A stretch of DNA of 9,044 nucleotides from Thermoplasmata archaeon (GTDB lineage Archaea > Thermoplasmatota > Thermoplasmata > SG8-5 > JAGLSY01): contig JAGLQE010000230.1 in assembly GCA_023137005.1 (NCBI GenBank), positions 1 to 9,044 of the forward strand, read 5' to 3'. Positions within the stretch are counted from its first letter, which is position 1, and every line of letters starts with the position of its first letter. The translations under genes were made by a program, and so were the position numbers. The notes beneath the pieces are model-generated. The model ran no database searches. It worked only from the letters and a program-made list of their open reading frames with translations, and was not told where the DNA came from. This document shows positions 1 through 6,353 of this stretch, piece by piece.

Positions 1-1047
1 GGACCATATAATGGGGATGAGGGGAGTGCTATAATATTTGATGCTTCGGCATCTATAGAACCCGGAGACGATATTGTTCTCTACGAGTGGGACTGGAACA
101 ATGATGGGATATATGATCATAATTCATCAATTCCCATATCTACATATACATGGTACACAGCAACTTCTCACTCCATACGTTTGAGAGTCACCGATGAGGA
201 CGGTTCTTCCCATATTAGCACAACTTCTGTGTATATTGAAGATGTGGCTCCGAGGGCCATAATAAATGGAGCATCATCTGTGGATGAAGGGGTTGCTATG
301 TTCTTTAATGCTAGTGATTCCAGTGAACCGGGTGATGATATCATTCTCTATGAGTGGGATTGGGACAATGATGGTGTATATGACGAGGCATTGAACACAC
401 CGGAATCCCTTCATACATGGTATTCTCCTGGTATACAGACCCTATCTTTGAGGGTGACGGATGAGGAGGGATCCTACAGCATAACTGTGTATTCAGTGAC
501 CGTTGAAGACATATCCCCCATGGCAAATATTGTGGGGCCCGATAATGGAACAGAAGGCGATGTGATCTTCTTTGACGCAGGTCGATCCACAGAGCCTGGT
601 GATGATATCGTACTCTATGAATGGGATCTTGACAATGATGGTGTATATGAAAGTAGCTCAGCAGATCCAATAATATCAATAACATGGTATTCCGAGGGAT
701 ACCGTACTATCGGCCTGAGGGTCGTGGATGAAGATGGTTCCTCTTCCTACTCAACGAAAGTGGTGAACATCAAGGATGTGGCTCCCATAGCGGTACCAGG
801 TGGCCCTTATACTGTTGATGAAGGTACTATACTGTATCTTGATGCTAGTGACTCGATCGAGCCCGGCGACAATATAGTTCTCTACGAATGGGATTGTGAT
901 AACGATGGTGTTTATGATAGCACGATCACCACACCTATGACCATCTATAAGTGGGAAAAAGAGGGCATATATGAAGTAACTTTAAGAGTGACTGATGAGG
1001 ATGGTTCATCCAGCATCTCTACTATTGCGGTTAATGTGAATAGCGTT
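1..1047 (+). repeat. Four tandem PKD-encoding units of exactly 267 nt
   Basis: Units run 1-246 (first 21 nt missing), 247-513, 514-780 and 781-1047. The CTCTAYGARTGG landmark encoding LYEW falls at 79, 346, 613 and 880, a spacing of exactly 267 nt (89 codons) each time. The nucleotide sequence between landmarks has diverged considerably, so these are protein-level repeats kept in strict register rather than recent copies. More units probably lie to the left. Confidence 0.9.
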
Positions 1048-1620
1048 AGAGATATGGATGGCGATGGATATCTGGACATCTGGGAGGAATTCCTGGGCAC
1101 TGACCACACAGACTTTGCAGATACACCCCTTGACACAGATAAAGATGGAAAACCCAATGGAGATGATATGAACTCTGAGCCATGGATGGATATGGACGAT
1201 GATGACGATGGCATATTGGATGATGATGATCTGGAACCTATGAACACACTAGAGGAGTCCCCATTTTTAAATTACTGGTGGCTGATCATCATAATACTCA
1301 TCCTTACTGCTCTCATTATTATGATGTTCTTCTACAATAATCGGGTGGGATCGGAACCCCCAGAGAATGATGATATCGTGGAAGAAGACGAGAATGATGA
1401 GGTAGAAACTGACAATGGATCTTCATTAGGAGCAAGTGAGGGGGCCACAGTAGAATCATCTGATAAAACAGAGCCAGCAAAACCAGAAAAAACTACCACA
1501 TCGACCAATGGAATAGGTATGAACAATGGAGACAAGATTGCGAGGCTTGAGAAAGCATTCCTAGAAGGAAAAATATCAGAGGAAAATTATCAAAGTAATC
1601 TGGGGCGGTTTAAAAACTAA
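1..1620 (+). CDS. PKD-repeat surface protein with membrane anchor and SHOCT-like tail (5' end missing)
   Basis: The frame is open from the left edge, so the true start and signal peptide lie outside; 539 residues are visible. In order they show four PKD-type units (visible residues 1-82, 83-171, 172-260, 261-349) with the recurring cores EPGDDI, LYEWD, DNDGVY and LRVTDEDGS; an Asp-rich segment (about 351-416) with DMDGDGYLD-type loops like thrombospondin type 3 or EF-hand-like Ca-binding repeats; one hydrophobic membrane segment (about 425-445); an Asp/Glu-rich tail; and a final helical stretch (about 512-539, LEKAFLEGKISEENYQ) resembling the SHOCT short C-terminal domain. PKD domains are beta-sandwich modules common in archaeal surface proteins, so I infer an extracellular N-terminal array for adhesion or envelope contacts and a cytoplasmic tail. 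No catalytic domain is visible, though one could lie upstream. The gene converges on the next one, with 117 nt between stop codons. Domain identity is firm; the cellular role is not. Confidence 0.9.
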   Translation, partial: GPYNGDEGSAIIFDASASIEPGDDIVLYEWDWNNDGIYDHNSSIPISTYTWYTATSHSIRLRVTDEDGSSHISTTSVYIEDVAPRAIINGASSVDEGVAMFFNASDSSEPGDDIILYEWDWDNDGVYDEALNTPESLHTWYSPGIQTLSLRVTDEEGSYSITVYSVTVEDISPMANIVGPDNGTEGDVIFFDAGRSTEPGDDIVLYEWDLDNDGVYESSSADPIISITWYSEGYRTIGLRVVDEDGSSSYSTKVVNIKDVAPIAVPGGPYTVDEGTILYLDASDSIEPGDNIVLYEWDCDNDGVYDSTITTPMTIYKWEKEGIYEVTLRVTDEDGSSSISTIAVNVNSVRDMDGDGYLDIWEEFLGTDHTDFADTPLDTDKDGKPNGDDMNSEPWMDMDDDDDGILDDDDLEPMNTLEESPFLNYWWLIIIILILTALIIMMFFYNNRVGSEPPENDDIVEEDENDEVETDNGSSLGASEGATVESSDKTEPAKPEKTTTSTNGIGMNNGDKIARLEKAFLEGKISEENYQSNLGRFKN

Positions 1621-1737
1621 TGATAATTCATGTGGAGCCAAACTCTGCCTGAAGACACAATATGCCAAGACCGGTGGAAAATCAGAACCCGCACCCTATA
1701 GGGGTGAGGATGATGGTTTACAAGGTTTGTGAGTACA

Positions 1738-2280
1738 CTATGTTATTACCAGACAGGATATCAGCACCACTGCCAGTAGCATGTTTATGGTTCCCTGGCT
1801 CGGCCTAGTGATCATGAACTTTCTTCCTTTCACGGTCGCTCCAGACTTGATGGTATTATTTGATACAGACCATGCTGGCCATGCCTTTTTTTCTCCGGGC
1901 ATGTGCTTTCTCAGCCAGGTTGAGGGGGCGGTGTTCACGGGCATGAGGTATATCCCCCCATCCAGATGGTCGAGGAACAGGTGGGTGGCAAAGGCCGAGA
2001 TGACTGCGATGACGATGCCATGGTCCAACCTGATATTCATGTAGGCATCCAGGAATTGGATGAGGAGGTAGCTCAGGTATATCCAGATGAAACCAGATCC
2101 CATGGAGTGACCAATGGGGCTGCGTCTGTTCTCTCCTGGTCCAAATCTATCAAGGTTGATGGCCATGGCCAATACAGCCGCCAAAAAAACATTGACATTG
2201 AATACCGATCCCCCCATCATCAGATTGAGGGTGCATTGCATCGCGCTGGCCGCCAGAGCGTGGGTGAGTTCGTTCGACAT
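1738..2280 (-). CDS. YdjM/DUF457-like small integral membrane protein
   Basis: A 180-residue protein with about four hydrophobic segments (roughly 8-23, 29-43, 62-80, 88-104) and another at the C-terminus (about 164-179). Conserved-looking polar residues resemble the YdjM/DUF457 family of membrane-bound putative metal-dependent hydrolases: an N-terminal TH (H7), NLDRFGPG (D44), RRSPIGHS (H58) and ATHLFLDHLDGGIYLMP (H100, D104). In that family the His/Asp residues are thought to bind metal, but no substrate is established. I start it at the ATG at 2280. A longer frame reaches an ATG at 2331, but a TATA-like CTTTATAT (2310-2317) lies inside that extension at the right distance to give a leader of only a few nt before 2280, and neither start has a good ribosome binding site. 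It is divergent from the NAC gene. The reading frame is secure; the family call is tentative because the HRG-THS core is altered. Confidence 0.75.
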   Translation of the reverse strand: MSNELTHALAASAMQCTLNLMMGGSVFNVNVFLAAVLAMAINLDRFGPGENRRSPIGHSMGSGFIWIYLSYLLIQFLDAYMNIRLDHGIVIAVISAFATHLFLDHLDGGIYLMPVNTAPSTWLRKHMPGEKKAWPAWSVSNNTIKSGATVKGRKFMITRPSQGTINMLLAVVLISCLVIT

Positions 2281-2309
2281 AGTATCAAGTTCCCGACCTC
2301 GGCTCCCGC

Positions 2310-2317
2310 ATATAAAG
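2310..2317 (-). promoter_or_regulatory. TATA box of the YdjM-like gene
   Basis: On the minus strand this reads CTTTATAT, close to the archaeal box A. Its 3' end is 29 nt before the ATG at 2280, which predicts a transcript start about 5-8 nt before that codon, so near-leaderless. Confidence 0.5.
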
Positions 2318-2392
2318 AGAGGAATGTTCATGTAATGTAGATGTAGGTGATTGAAATGAGAGATGAGAAGGTCATTAATGGGCTTTCACTAA

Positions 2393-2402
2393 CTTTTAAT
2401 AT
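2393..2402 (+). promoter_or_regulatory. TATA box of the NAC gene
   Basis: CTTTTAATAT is centred about 34 nt before the NAC ATG, predicting transcription start near 2423 and a short leader. GTGAT (2424-2428), matching the 3' half of GGAGGTGAT, lies just before the start. The region 2281-2431 is shared with the divergent membrane-protein gene. Confidence 0.5.
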
Positions 2403-2431
2403 CTAAATGAACTATTGCGGGATGTGATAAT

Positions 2432-2791
2432 ATGATGCCTGGAGGAATGAACCCACGTCAAATGCAGCAAGCCATGAAAAAGCTCGGGATCAAGTCAGAG
2501 GAAATGATGGATGTCGAAGAGGTCATAATCAAAATGCAGGACCGAAGCCTCGTGATAAAAAAGCCAGACGTGACCATGATGGAGGTCCAGGGCCAGAAGA
2601 CCTTCCAGGTGGTCGGGGAGCCAGAGACCGTATACGGTGAGGTATCTAGTGAACCTGTGGGCCTTGTCATACCAGATGAGGATATTGAATTGGTAGCGAT
2701 GCAGGCCAATGTTTCCCATGAACAAGCCAGGAAGGCTTTGGAAGAATGTGATGGAGAACCAGCCGAGGCCATCATCAGTTTGATGAGTTGA
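2432..2791 (+). CDS. nac: Archaeal nascent polypeptide-associated complex protein (NAC)
   Basis: A 119-residue protein with the archaeal NAC layout. The N-terminus (MMPGGMNPRQMQQAMKKLGI) is typical of archaeal NAC and leads into a NAC beta-barrel dimerisation domain (about residues 13-70, with EEVIIKMQDRSLVI and KTFQVVGE). A short linker joins it to a C-terminal UBA three-helix domain (about 82-118, with DIELVAMQANVSHEQARKAL and GEPAEAIISL). Archaeal NAC forms a homodimer that binds ribosomes and emerging chains; the UBA domain is shared with eukaryotic alpha-NAC. The start is the first of two adjacent ATGs, preceded by a GTGAT partial ribosome binding site and a TATA-like box. Length and both domains are complete. 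It lies 97 nt upstream of the LSm gene, which has its own promoter, so the two may be transcribed separately. Identification is firm. Confidence 0.95.
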   Translation: MMPGGMNPRQMQQAMKKLGIKSEEMMDVEEVIIKMQDRSLVIKKPDVTMMEVQGQKTFQVVGEPETVYGEVSSEPVGLVIPDEDIELVAMQANVSHEQARKALEECDGEPAEAIISLMS

Positions 2792-2834
2792 TCTATCATC
2801 GACCGCCCATTAAAAAGAGAAAAGAATGGATAAC

Positions 2835-2842
2835 CTTTAAAT
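2835..2842 (+). promoter_or_regulatory. TATA box of the LSm-mutase unit
   Basis: CTTTAAAT is a good archaeal box A. It predicts transcription start near 2863-2866, giving a leader of about 20-25 nt that contains the GGGGAGG ribosome binding site before the LSm gene. Confidence 0.5.
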
Positions 2843-2874
2843 CCATGGAGGTTGATAAGGTCTTACCTAATATA

Positions 2875-2881
2875 GGGGAGG
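2875..2881 (+). promoter_or_regulatory. Ribosome binding site that sets the LSm start
   Basis: GGGGAGG ends one base before the ATG at 2883, too close to serve it. It is 7 nt before an in-frame TTG at 2889 and 13 nt before an ATG at 2895. The TTG has the best spacing. Confidence 0.6.
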
Positions 2882-2888
2882 AATGCTA

Positions 2889-3104
2889 TTGGCTATGCCC
2901 TTGCATGTACTTGAAAAATCAGTAATGAGAAAGGTTACCCTTTTACTAAAGGACGGCAGAATGCTGGAAGGAAAGCTTACAGGCTATGATGAATACATGA
3001 ACATGGTTCTTGAGGACACTGAGGAATCTCACAATGATAGTGTCAAGAGAATTGGGACCGTGATCCTGAGAGGAAACAATATAGTCTCGATATCGCCAAA
3101 ATAG
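2889..3104 (+). CDS. Archaeal Sm-like (LSm) RNA-binding protein
   Basis: About 71 residues, the usual size of an archaeal LSm. An N-terminal helix (PLHVLEKSV) is followed by the Sm1 motif (about 17-45: VTLLLKDGRMLEGKLTGYD, then EYMNMVLED) and the Sm2 motif (about 55-70: RIGTVILRGNNIVSIS). The D-x-x-MN and LRG elements are the positions that line the uridine-binding pocket in Sm rings. Archaeal LSm proteins form heptameric (sometimes hexameric) rings that bind U-rich RNA and tRNA-derived or small RNAs. The start is uncertain: TTG 2889 is favoured by ribosome-binding-site spacing, with ATG 2883 (two residues longer) and ATG 2895 (two shorter) as alternatives. The mutase gene follows after 18 nt and probably shares the transcript. 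In many archaea the LSm gene precedes the ribosomal protein L37e gene; that is not the arrangement here. Confidence 0.92.
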   Translation: MAMPLHVLEKSVMRKVTLLLKDGRMLEGKLTGYDEYMNMVLEDTEESHNDSVKRIGTVILRGNNIVSISPK

Positions 3105-3122
3105 GTTCGGTAAATTGAGTGG

Positions 3123-4487
3123 ATGGGCATGACTCGATTATTTGGAACCAATGGTATCAGGTGGCAGCCTGATAAGGTGGATGATCATAACTTCGCAATA
3201 GAGCTGGGTCTGGCCATAGGTACTTATTTTGGAGAGGGAAAGACCATCTGTCTGGGTATGGATACACGAGTTACAGGCCCCATGATCTTTTCTGGTGTGG
3301 TATCAGGTATACTTTCCACAGGGTGTGATATAATTGACATAGGTGTGGTTCCCACCCCCACTGTCCAGTTCGGTGTGAGAACATTGAAAGCTGACGGGGG
3401 AGTGATGATAACCGCCTCACATAATCCACCGGAATTCAATGGCCTGAAATGCATTGACCATGACGGCACGGAAATGGCCAGGGTGAATGAAGAGAAAATA
3501 GAGAATATATACTTTTCAAAGGCATTTCATGTGGCAGCTTGGAACGCTGTTGGCGACATCAACAAGAACAATGAGATGATCTTCAGGCATATCCAGCATA
3601 TTTTGTCGATCTTCAAACCTAAAGATGGTCAGAAGCCACTGAAGGTGGTCGTGGACTGCTCCAATGGCCCTGCCGGCGATCTGACACCCTATATCCTGAG
3701 AACAATGGGGTGTGAGGTCATAACTCTCAATGCCCAGCCAGACGGTATGTTCCCAGGAAGAATGCCCGAACCTCTGGAGAAGAACCTCCAGGGCCTCATG
3801 AAGGCAGTCACCGATACGGGTGCTGACCTTGGCATAGCCCACGATGGGGATGCTGACCGGGCCACATTCATAGATGAGAAGGGGAACTATGTCAATGGTG
3901 ATGAGAGCCTGGCTTTATTCGTCATTGATACTTTGAAGTCCAGGAAAGGCAAGGTGGTCGTACCGGTCAATACATCCAGAAAGGTCATAGATTCTATCTC
4001 CAGTGGTGGAGGGGAGTTGGAACTGACGCCTATCGGTTCACCCATCATCGCCCGGAGGATGGGCAATGTGAATGCCATTATCGGAGGGGAGGGGAATGGA
4101 GGGGTGATCTTCCCGGAAAACATGCTCTGCAGGGATGGGATGATGACCGCGGCCAGGATGGTCGAGGTGCTGGCAAATAATGATAAAACACTGAGCCAAA
4201 TGGTATCCGACCTGCCCGAATACTACATAATGAGGTCGAAATACGAATGTCCAGACAATTTAAAGGCCAAAGTTCTAGATAGGGTGAAGGAAATTTCACA
4301 TGATCTAGATATATTAGATATCGATGGCGTGAAAATAGAAGAAGAGAACTGGTGGGTGCTCTTCCGACCCTCTGGAACTGAGCCGATATTCCGAGTCACA
4401 ACAGAAGCCAAGGACACTGAGACTGCCCAACTGAAACTTAATGAATACAAGGCCAAACTTAAGAAGATCATTGAAGAAATTGAATGA
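3123..4487 (+). CDS. glmM: Phosphoglucosamine/phosphomannomutase family enzyme (archaeal GlmM-like)
   Basis: A complete 454-residue alpha-D-phosphohexomutase. All four functional regions are visible: the N-terminal LFGTNGIR (6-13), the active-site loop TASHNPPEFNG with phosphorylated Ser99, the Mg-binding loop DGDADR (Asp241, 243, 245), the sugar-recognition loop GGEGNGG (321-327), and the C-terminal phosphate-binding loop RPSGTEP (415-421). The enzyme moves phosphate between C6 and C1 of a hexose; in archaea this subfamily mostly makes glucosamine-1-phosphate for UDP-GlcNAc, but phosphomannomutase or phosphoglucomutase activity cannot be excluded from sequence. The residue after GTNGIR is Trp14, where Gly is usual. 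The start at 3123 has only a weak ribosome binding site; an in-frame ATG at 3129 (MTRLFGTNGIR) is equally plausible. It is probably cotranscribed with LSm and ends 24 nt before the convergent DUF2085 gene. Confidence 0.92.
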   Translation: MGMTRLFGTNGIRWQPDKVDDHNFAIELGLAIGTYFGEGKTICLGMDTRVTGPMIFSGVVSGILSTGCDIIDIGVVPTPTVQFGVRTLKADGGVMITASHNPPEFNGLKCIDHDGTEMARVNEEKIENIYFSKAFHVAAWNAVGDINKNNEMIFRHIQHILSIFKPKDGQKPLKVVVDCSNGPAGDLTPYILRTMGCEVITLNAQPDGMFPGRMPEPLEKNLQGLMKAVTDTGADLGIAHDGDADRATFIDEKGNYVNGDESLALFVIDTLKSRKGKVVVPVNTSRKVIDSISSGGGELELTPIGSPIIARRMGNVNAIIGGEGNGGVIFPENMLCRDGMMTAARMVEVLANNDKTLSQMVSDLPEYYIMRSKYECPDNLKAKVLDRVKEISHDLDILDIDGVKIEEENWWVLFRPSGTEPIFRVTTEAKDTETAQLKLNEYKAKLKKIIEEIE

Positions 4488-4511
4488 TATCTCTTTGATC
4501 CATCTACCTTT

Positions 4512-5132
4512 TCAATCTTCATTATCAGATAGAGCTGGCTCTGGTATTTTTTTGTATTTTTTTCTTTCCTTTAAAAGGCCTGAGAACTCGCCCACTATAT
4601 AGCCTAGGGCTATGCCGACCACGATGCCAGCAATTATTCCTGTCACAAATCTAAGAAAATTAGTGCTCGTGTGAAGGCCGATCAACTGCAGACCTCCATC
4701 TATCGCCATTGGCACCAGACCGGCCAGTATCCAGAATATATTCAATTCCATGATGTAAAAGACGATCATGAGGACACCGATGGCCATGCCGAGGAAGATG
4801 GCCGTATCCCGAGCGCAGAAAGGCATTTGATTCTCATTTAGGAAGAATGAACGGGTGGAATTCTGATGGCAGTTCACATCACCCGCATCATAGAAGAATC
4901 TGGCCAAGGGATTTTCTATTTGAGAGATCGTGTATGTGAAATCCCTTGCCCCGACCACGCCATCCTCACCTAGATCTATAGTGCCAGATGGTATTAGGTA
5001 TGGTGAGAATGCTGCCCCCATGAACCAGGCCAGGGTCAATAGGAAGATGATGAACACTGCCTTTGAGGCACGCTCTCTCTTGACAATTTCTGGAGGTCGT
5101 AATATATCCTGGAGCCAATCTGGCAGGTCCAT
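4512..5132 (-). CDS. DUF2085 family membrane protein
   Basis: A 206-residue integral membrane protein. A cytoplasmic N-terminus rich in charge is followed by a hydrophobic segment (about 24-46), a polar loop, and three further segments (about 110-129, 131-148, 161-183). The DUF2085 signature is clear: CHQNSTRSFF (88-97, Cys88 His89) and MPFCARDTAIFLG (103-115, Cys106 Arg108 Asp109), then DGGLQLIGLHTSTNFLRFVTG. The family has no established function; the invariant Cys/His pair placed at the membrane surface suggests metal binding or redox chemistry, which is inference. The C-terminus is lysine-rich (KERKKYKKIPEP) and then acidic. There is no good ribosome binding site; a weak AT-rich element (about 5152-5160) could be its own promoter with a leaderless start, or it may be read through from the SPFH gene 65 nt upstream. 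It converges on the mutase gene. Confidence 0.85.
   Translation of the reverse strand: MDLPDWLQDILRPPEIVKRERASKAVFIIFLLTLAWFMGAAFSPYLIPSGTIDLGEDGVVGARDFTYTISQIENPLARFFYDAGDVNCHQNSTRSFFLNENQMPFCARDTAIFLGMAIGVLMIVFYIMELNIFWILAGLVPMAIDGGLQLIGLHTSTNFLRFVTGIIAGIVVGIALGYIVGEFSGLLKERKKYKKIPEPALSDNED
4547..4572 (+). terminator. Oligo-T terminator for the LSm-mutase transcript
   Basis: On the + strand the sequence reads T7-GTA-T7-C-TTT-CC-TTT, starting 60 nt past the mutase stop codon. Archaeal RNA polymerase stops readily at such T-runs without a hairpin. The same bases encode the KERKKYKKI stretch of DUF2085 on the other strand. Confidence 0.5.
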
Positions 5133-5197
5133 GGTTCAGAATAGGGTGATTTGATAGATAACTCTTTCCGGTTGGGAGCTCCTTTGAATGTGGAGTA

Positions 5198-6349
5198 TCA
5201 AGCTATGTTCTCACCGCATTCCTTGCAGAATTTAGCATCACTGGCCAGTTCGACATCGCATTTTGGACATCTTATATGGGTGGGTCTTCCGCATTCCTTA
5301 CAGAATTTAGCATCGGCCGCTATGTCAGCATCGCACTTCGCGCACTTGACCGTTCCTGGCTGGGAGACTTCCTTGCCACATTCCTTGCAGAATTTGGCAT
5401 CCTGGGCCAGGAGGGCTTCGCAGTGGGGGCACTTGATCTTGATCTCGGTCTGTGGTTCAGCACCTTGCTGCATTCCCTGGCTCATAGCGCCTCCCATTCC
5501 AAGACCCATACCTGCACCTGCACCGAGGCCTGCCAGGGCTGTAGCGCCACTTTCTCCTCCTTTGGCCGCGCCTTCTCCAACACCTTCTATGGCCTTCCCG
5601 GTCTGATACTGCATGTAATTGACGCCCAGAGCGCCCATCGCTCCCTTCTTGTCTATGGCTTCCTGAACCTCCTTTGGTGGTGTGATGGTCAAACCCGCCA
5701 TGTTCATTATCTTGATACCGTATTGAGATACCTCTCCGCCCATCTTGCTTATGACCAGCTGCTCTATCTCCTGGAGGTAGGCTGGTATGTCCACGAGGGC
5801 CATGTCCTTGTCACGTTTTAGCTCACCGAGAGCGTCGTTCACGGTCTGAACTAATTCTGTTTTAAGCCAATCCAATACCTGCTGGCTACTGCTGTACCCC
5901 CTAGTACCGATGAACTGGGTGATGAAGAGGATCGGATCTGTTATCCTGTATGAGAAATTGCCGAATATCCTTATCCTCACCATGCCGAAATCCTTGTCCT
6001 TGAAGACCAGTGGCTCGGGTGTTCCGAACTTACCACGGAATTCCCTTCTCTGAATGTAAAATACCTCACCCAGTTGCTTGACACCCGTGATAGCGGCCTG
6101 CATACTGGTCAATATCGGTATGTTCTGGGTAGTGAGGGCGTAACGACCTGGCTGGTCAAAGACATGCAGGGCTTTTCCATCCCTGAAGAAGACCGCGTAT
6201 TCATCCTCATTCACCACGATATTGTCATTGTAGTAGACATTGGTGGGCAGTTTGTACATGATGTTCTCGCCCTTGTACTCCAATGGCCAGGTGTACGTGT
6301 TCCTGGCAATGTCGCCCTTCGTGCTCTTGCCTCTATTGAAAATTCCCAT
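5198..6349 (-). CDS. SPFH/band-7 protein with three C-terminal zinc ribbons (YdjI / virion-core-protein-like)
   Basis: A 383-residue protein. Residues about 30-240 form an SPFH domain of the type annotated as 'virion core protein' or YdjI-like, with NIVVNEDEYAVFFRDGK, FDQPGRYALTTQNIPIL, a beta-rich core and a helical coiled-coil end. A Gly/Ala/Met-rich linker (about 255-298) leads to three zinc ribbons: CPHC/CKEC (307-324), CAKC/CKEC (336-353) and CPKC/CKEC (361-378), each with the AxDAKFCKECG tail. SPFH proteins form large rings or scaffolds at membranes; this subgroup lacks a clear membrane segment here and may be peripheral. I start at ATG 6349 (MGIFNRGK), 4 nt after the stop of the upstream gene and 9 nt after GAGGGAG; an 11-residue longer frame would overlap that gene. 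Zinc ribbons may bind partners or nucleic acid. The family is firm; the function is open. Confidence 0.9.
   Translation of the reverse strand: MGIFNRGKSTKGDIARNTYTWPLEYKGENIMYKLPTNVYYNDNIVVNEDEYAVFFRDGKALHVFDQPGRYALTTQNIPILTSMQAAITGVKQLGEVFYIQRREFRGKFGTPEPLVFKDKDFGMVRIRIFGNFSYRITDPILFITQFIGTRGYSSSQQVLDWLKTELVQTVNDALGELKRDKDMALVDIPAYLQEIEQLVISKMGGEVSQYGIKIMNMAGLTITPPKEVQEAIDKKGAMGALGVNYMQYQTGKAIEGVGEGAAKGGESGATALAGLGAGAGMGLGMGGAMSQGMQQGAEPQTEIKIKCPHCEALLAQDAKFCKECGKEVSQPGTVKCAKCDADIAADAKFCKECGRPTHIRCPKCDVELASDAKFCKECGENIA
5214..5401 (-). repeat. Three imperfect repeats encoding the zinc-ribbon tails
   Basis: A 26-nt element, CCGCATTCCTTGCAGAATTT followed by AGCATC on the + strand, recurs at 5214-5239, 5289-5314 and 5376-5401 with one to three changes. 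It encodes the DAKFCKECG end of each ribbon. Spacings of 75 and 87 nt and high nucleotide identity suggest duplication within the gene. Confidence 0.8.
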
Positions 6350-6353
6350 AATA

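Noticed and set aside
1692..1706. Short inverted repeat CACCC-TATAG-GGGTG between convergent genes
   Set aside because: Only five base pairs, with no T-run on either strand; not enough to call a terminator.
1781..2340. Plus-strand frames opposite the YdjM-like gene
   Set aside because: Several overlapping frames without motifs or upstream signals; the minus strand gives a coherent membrane protein.
5214..5401. Repeated 26-nt element as a possible CRISPR array
   Set aside because: The copies lie in frame within the SPFH gene and encode CKECG zinc-ribbon tails; there are only three, imperfect and unevenly spaced.
5151..5821. Long + strand open frames opposite the SPFH gene
   Set aside because: They are antisense to a well-supported gene with clear SPFH and zinc-ribbon motifs, have biased Leu/Ser/His-rich translations and no ribosome binding site.
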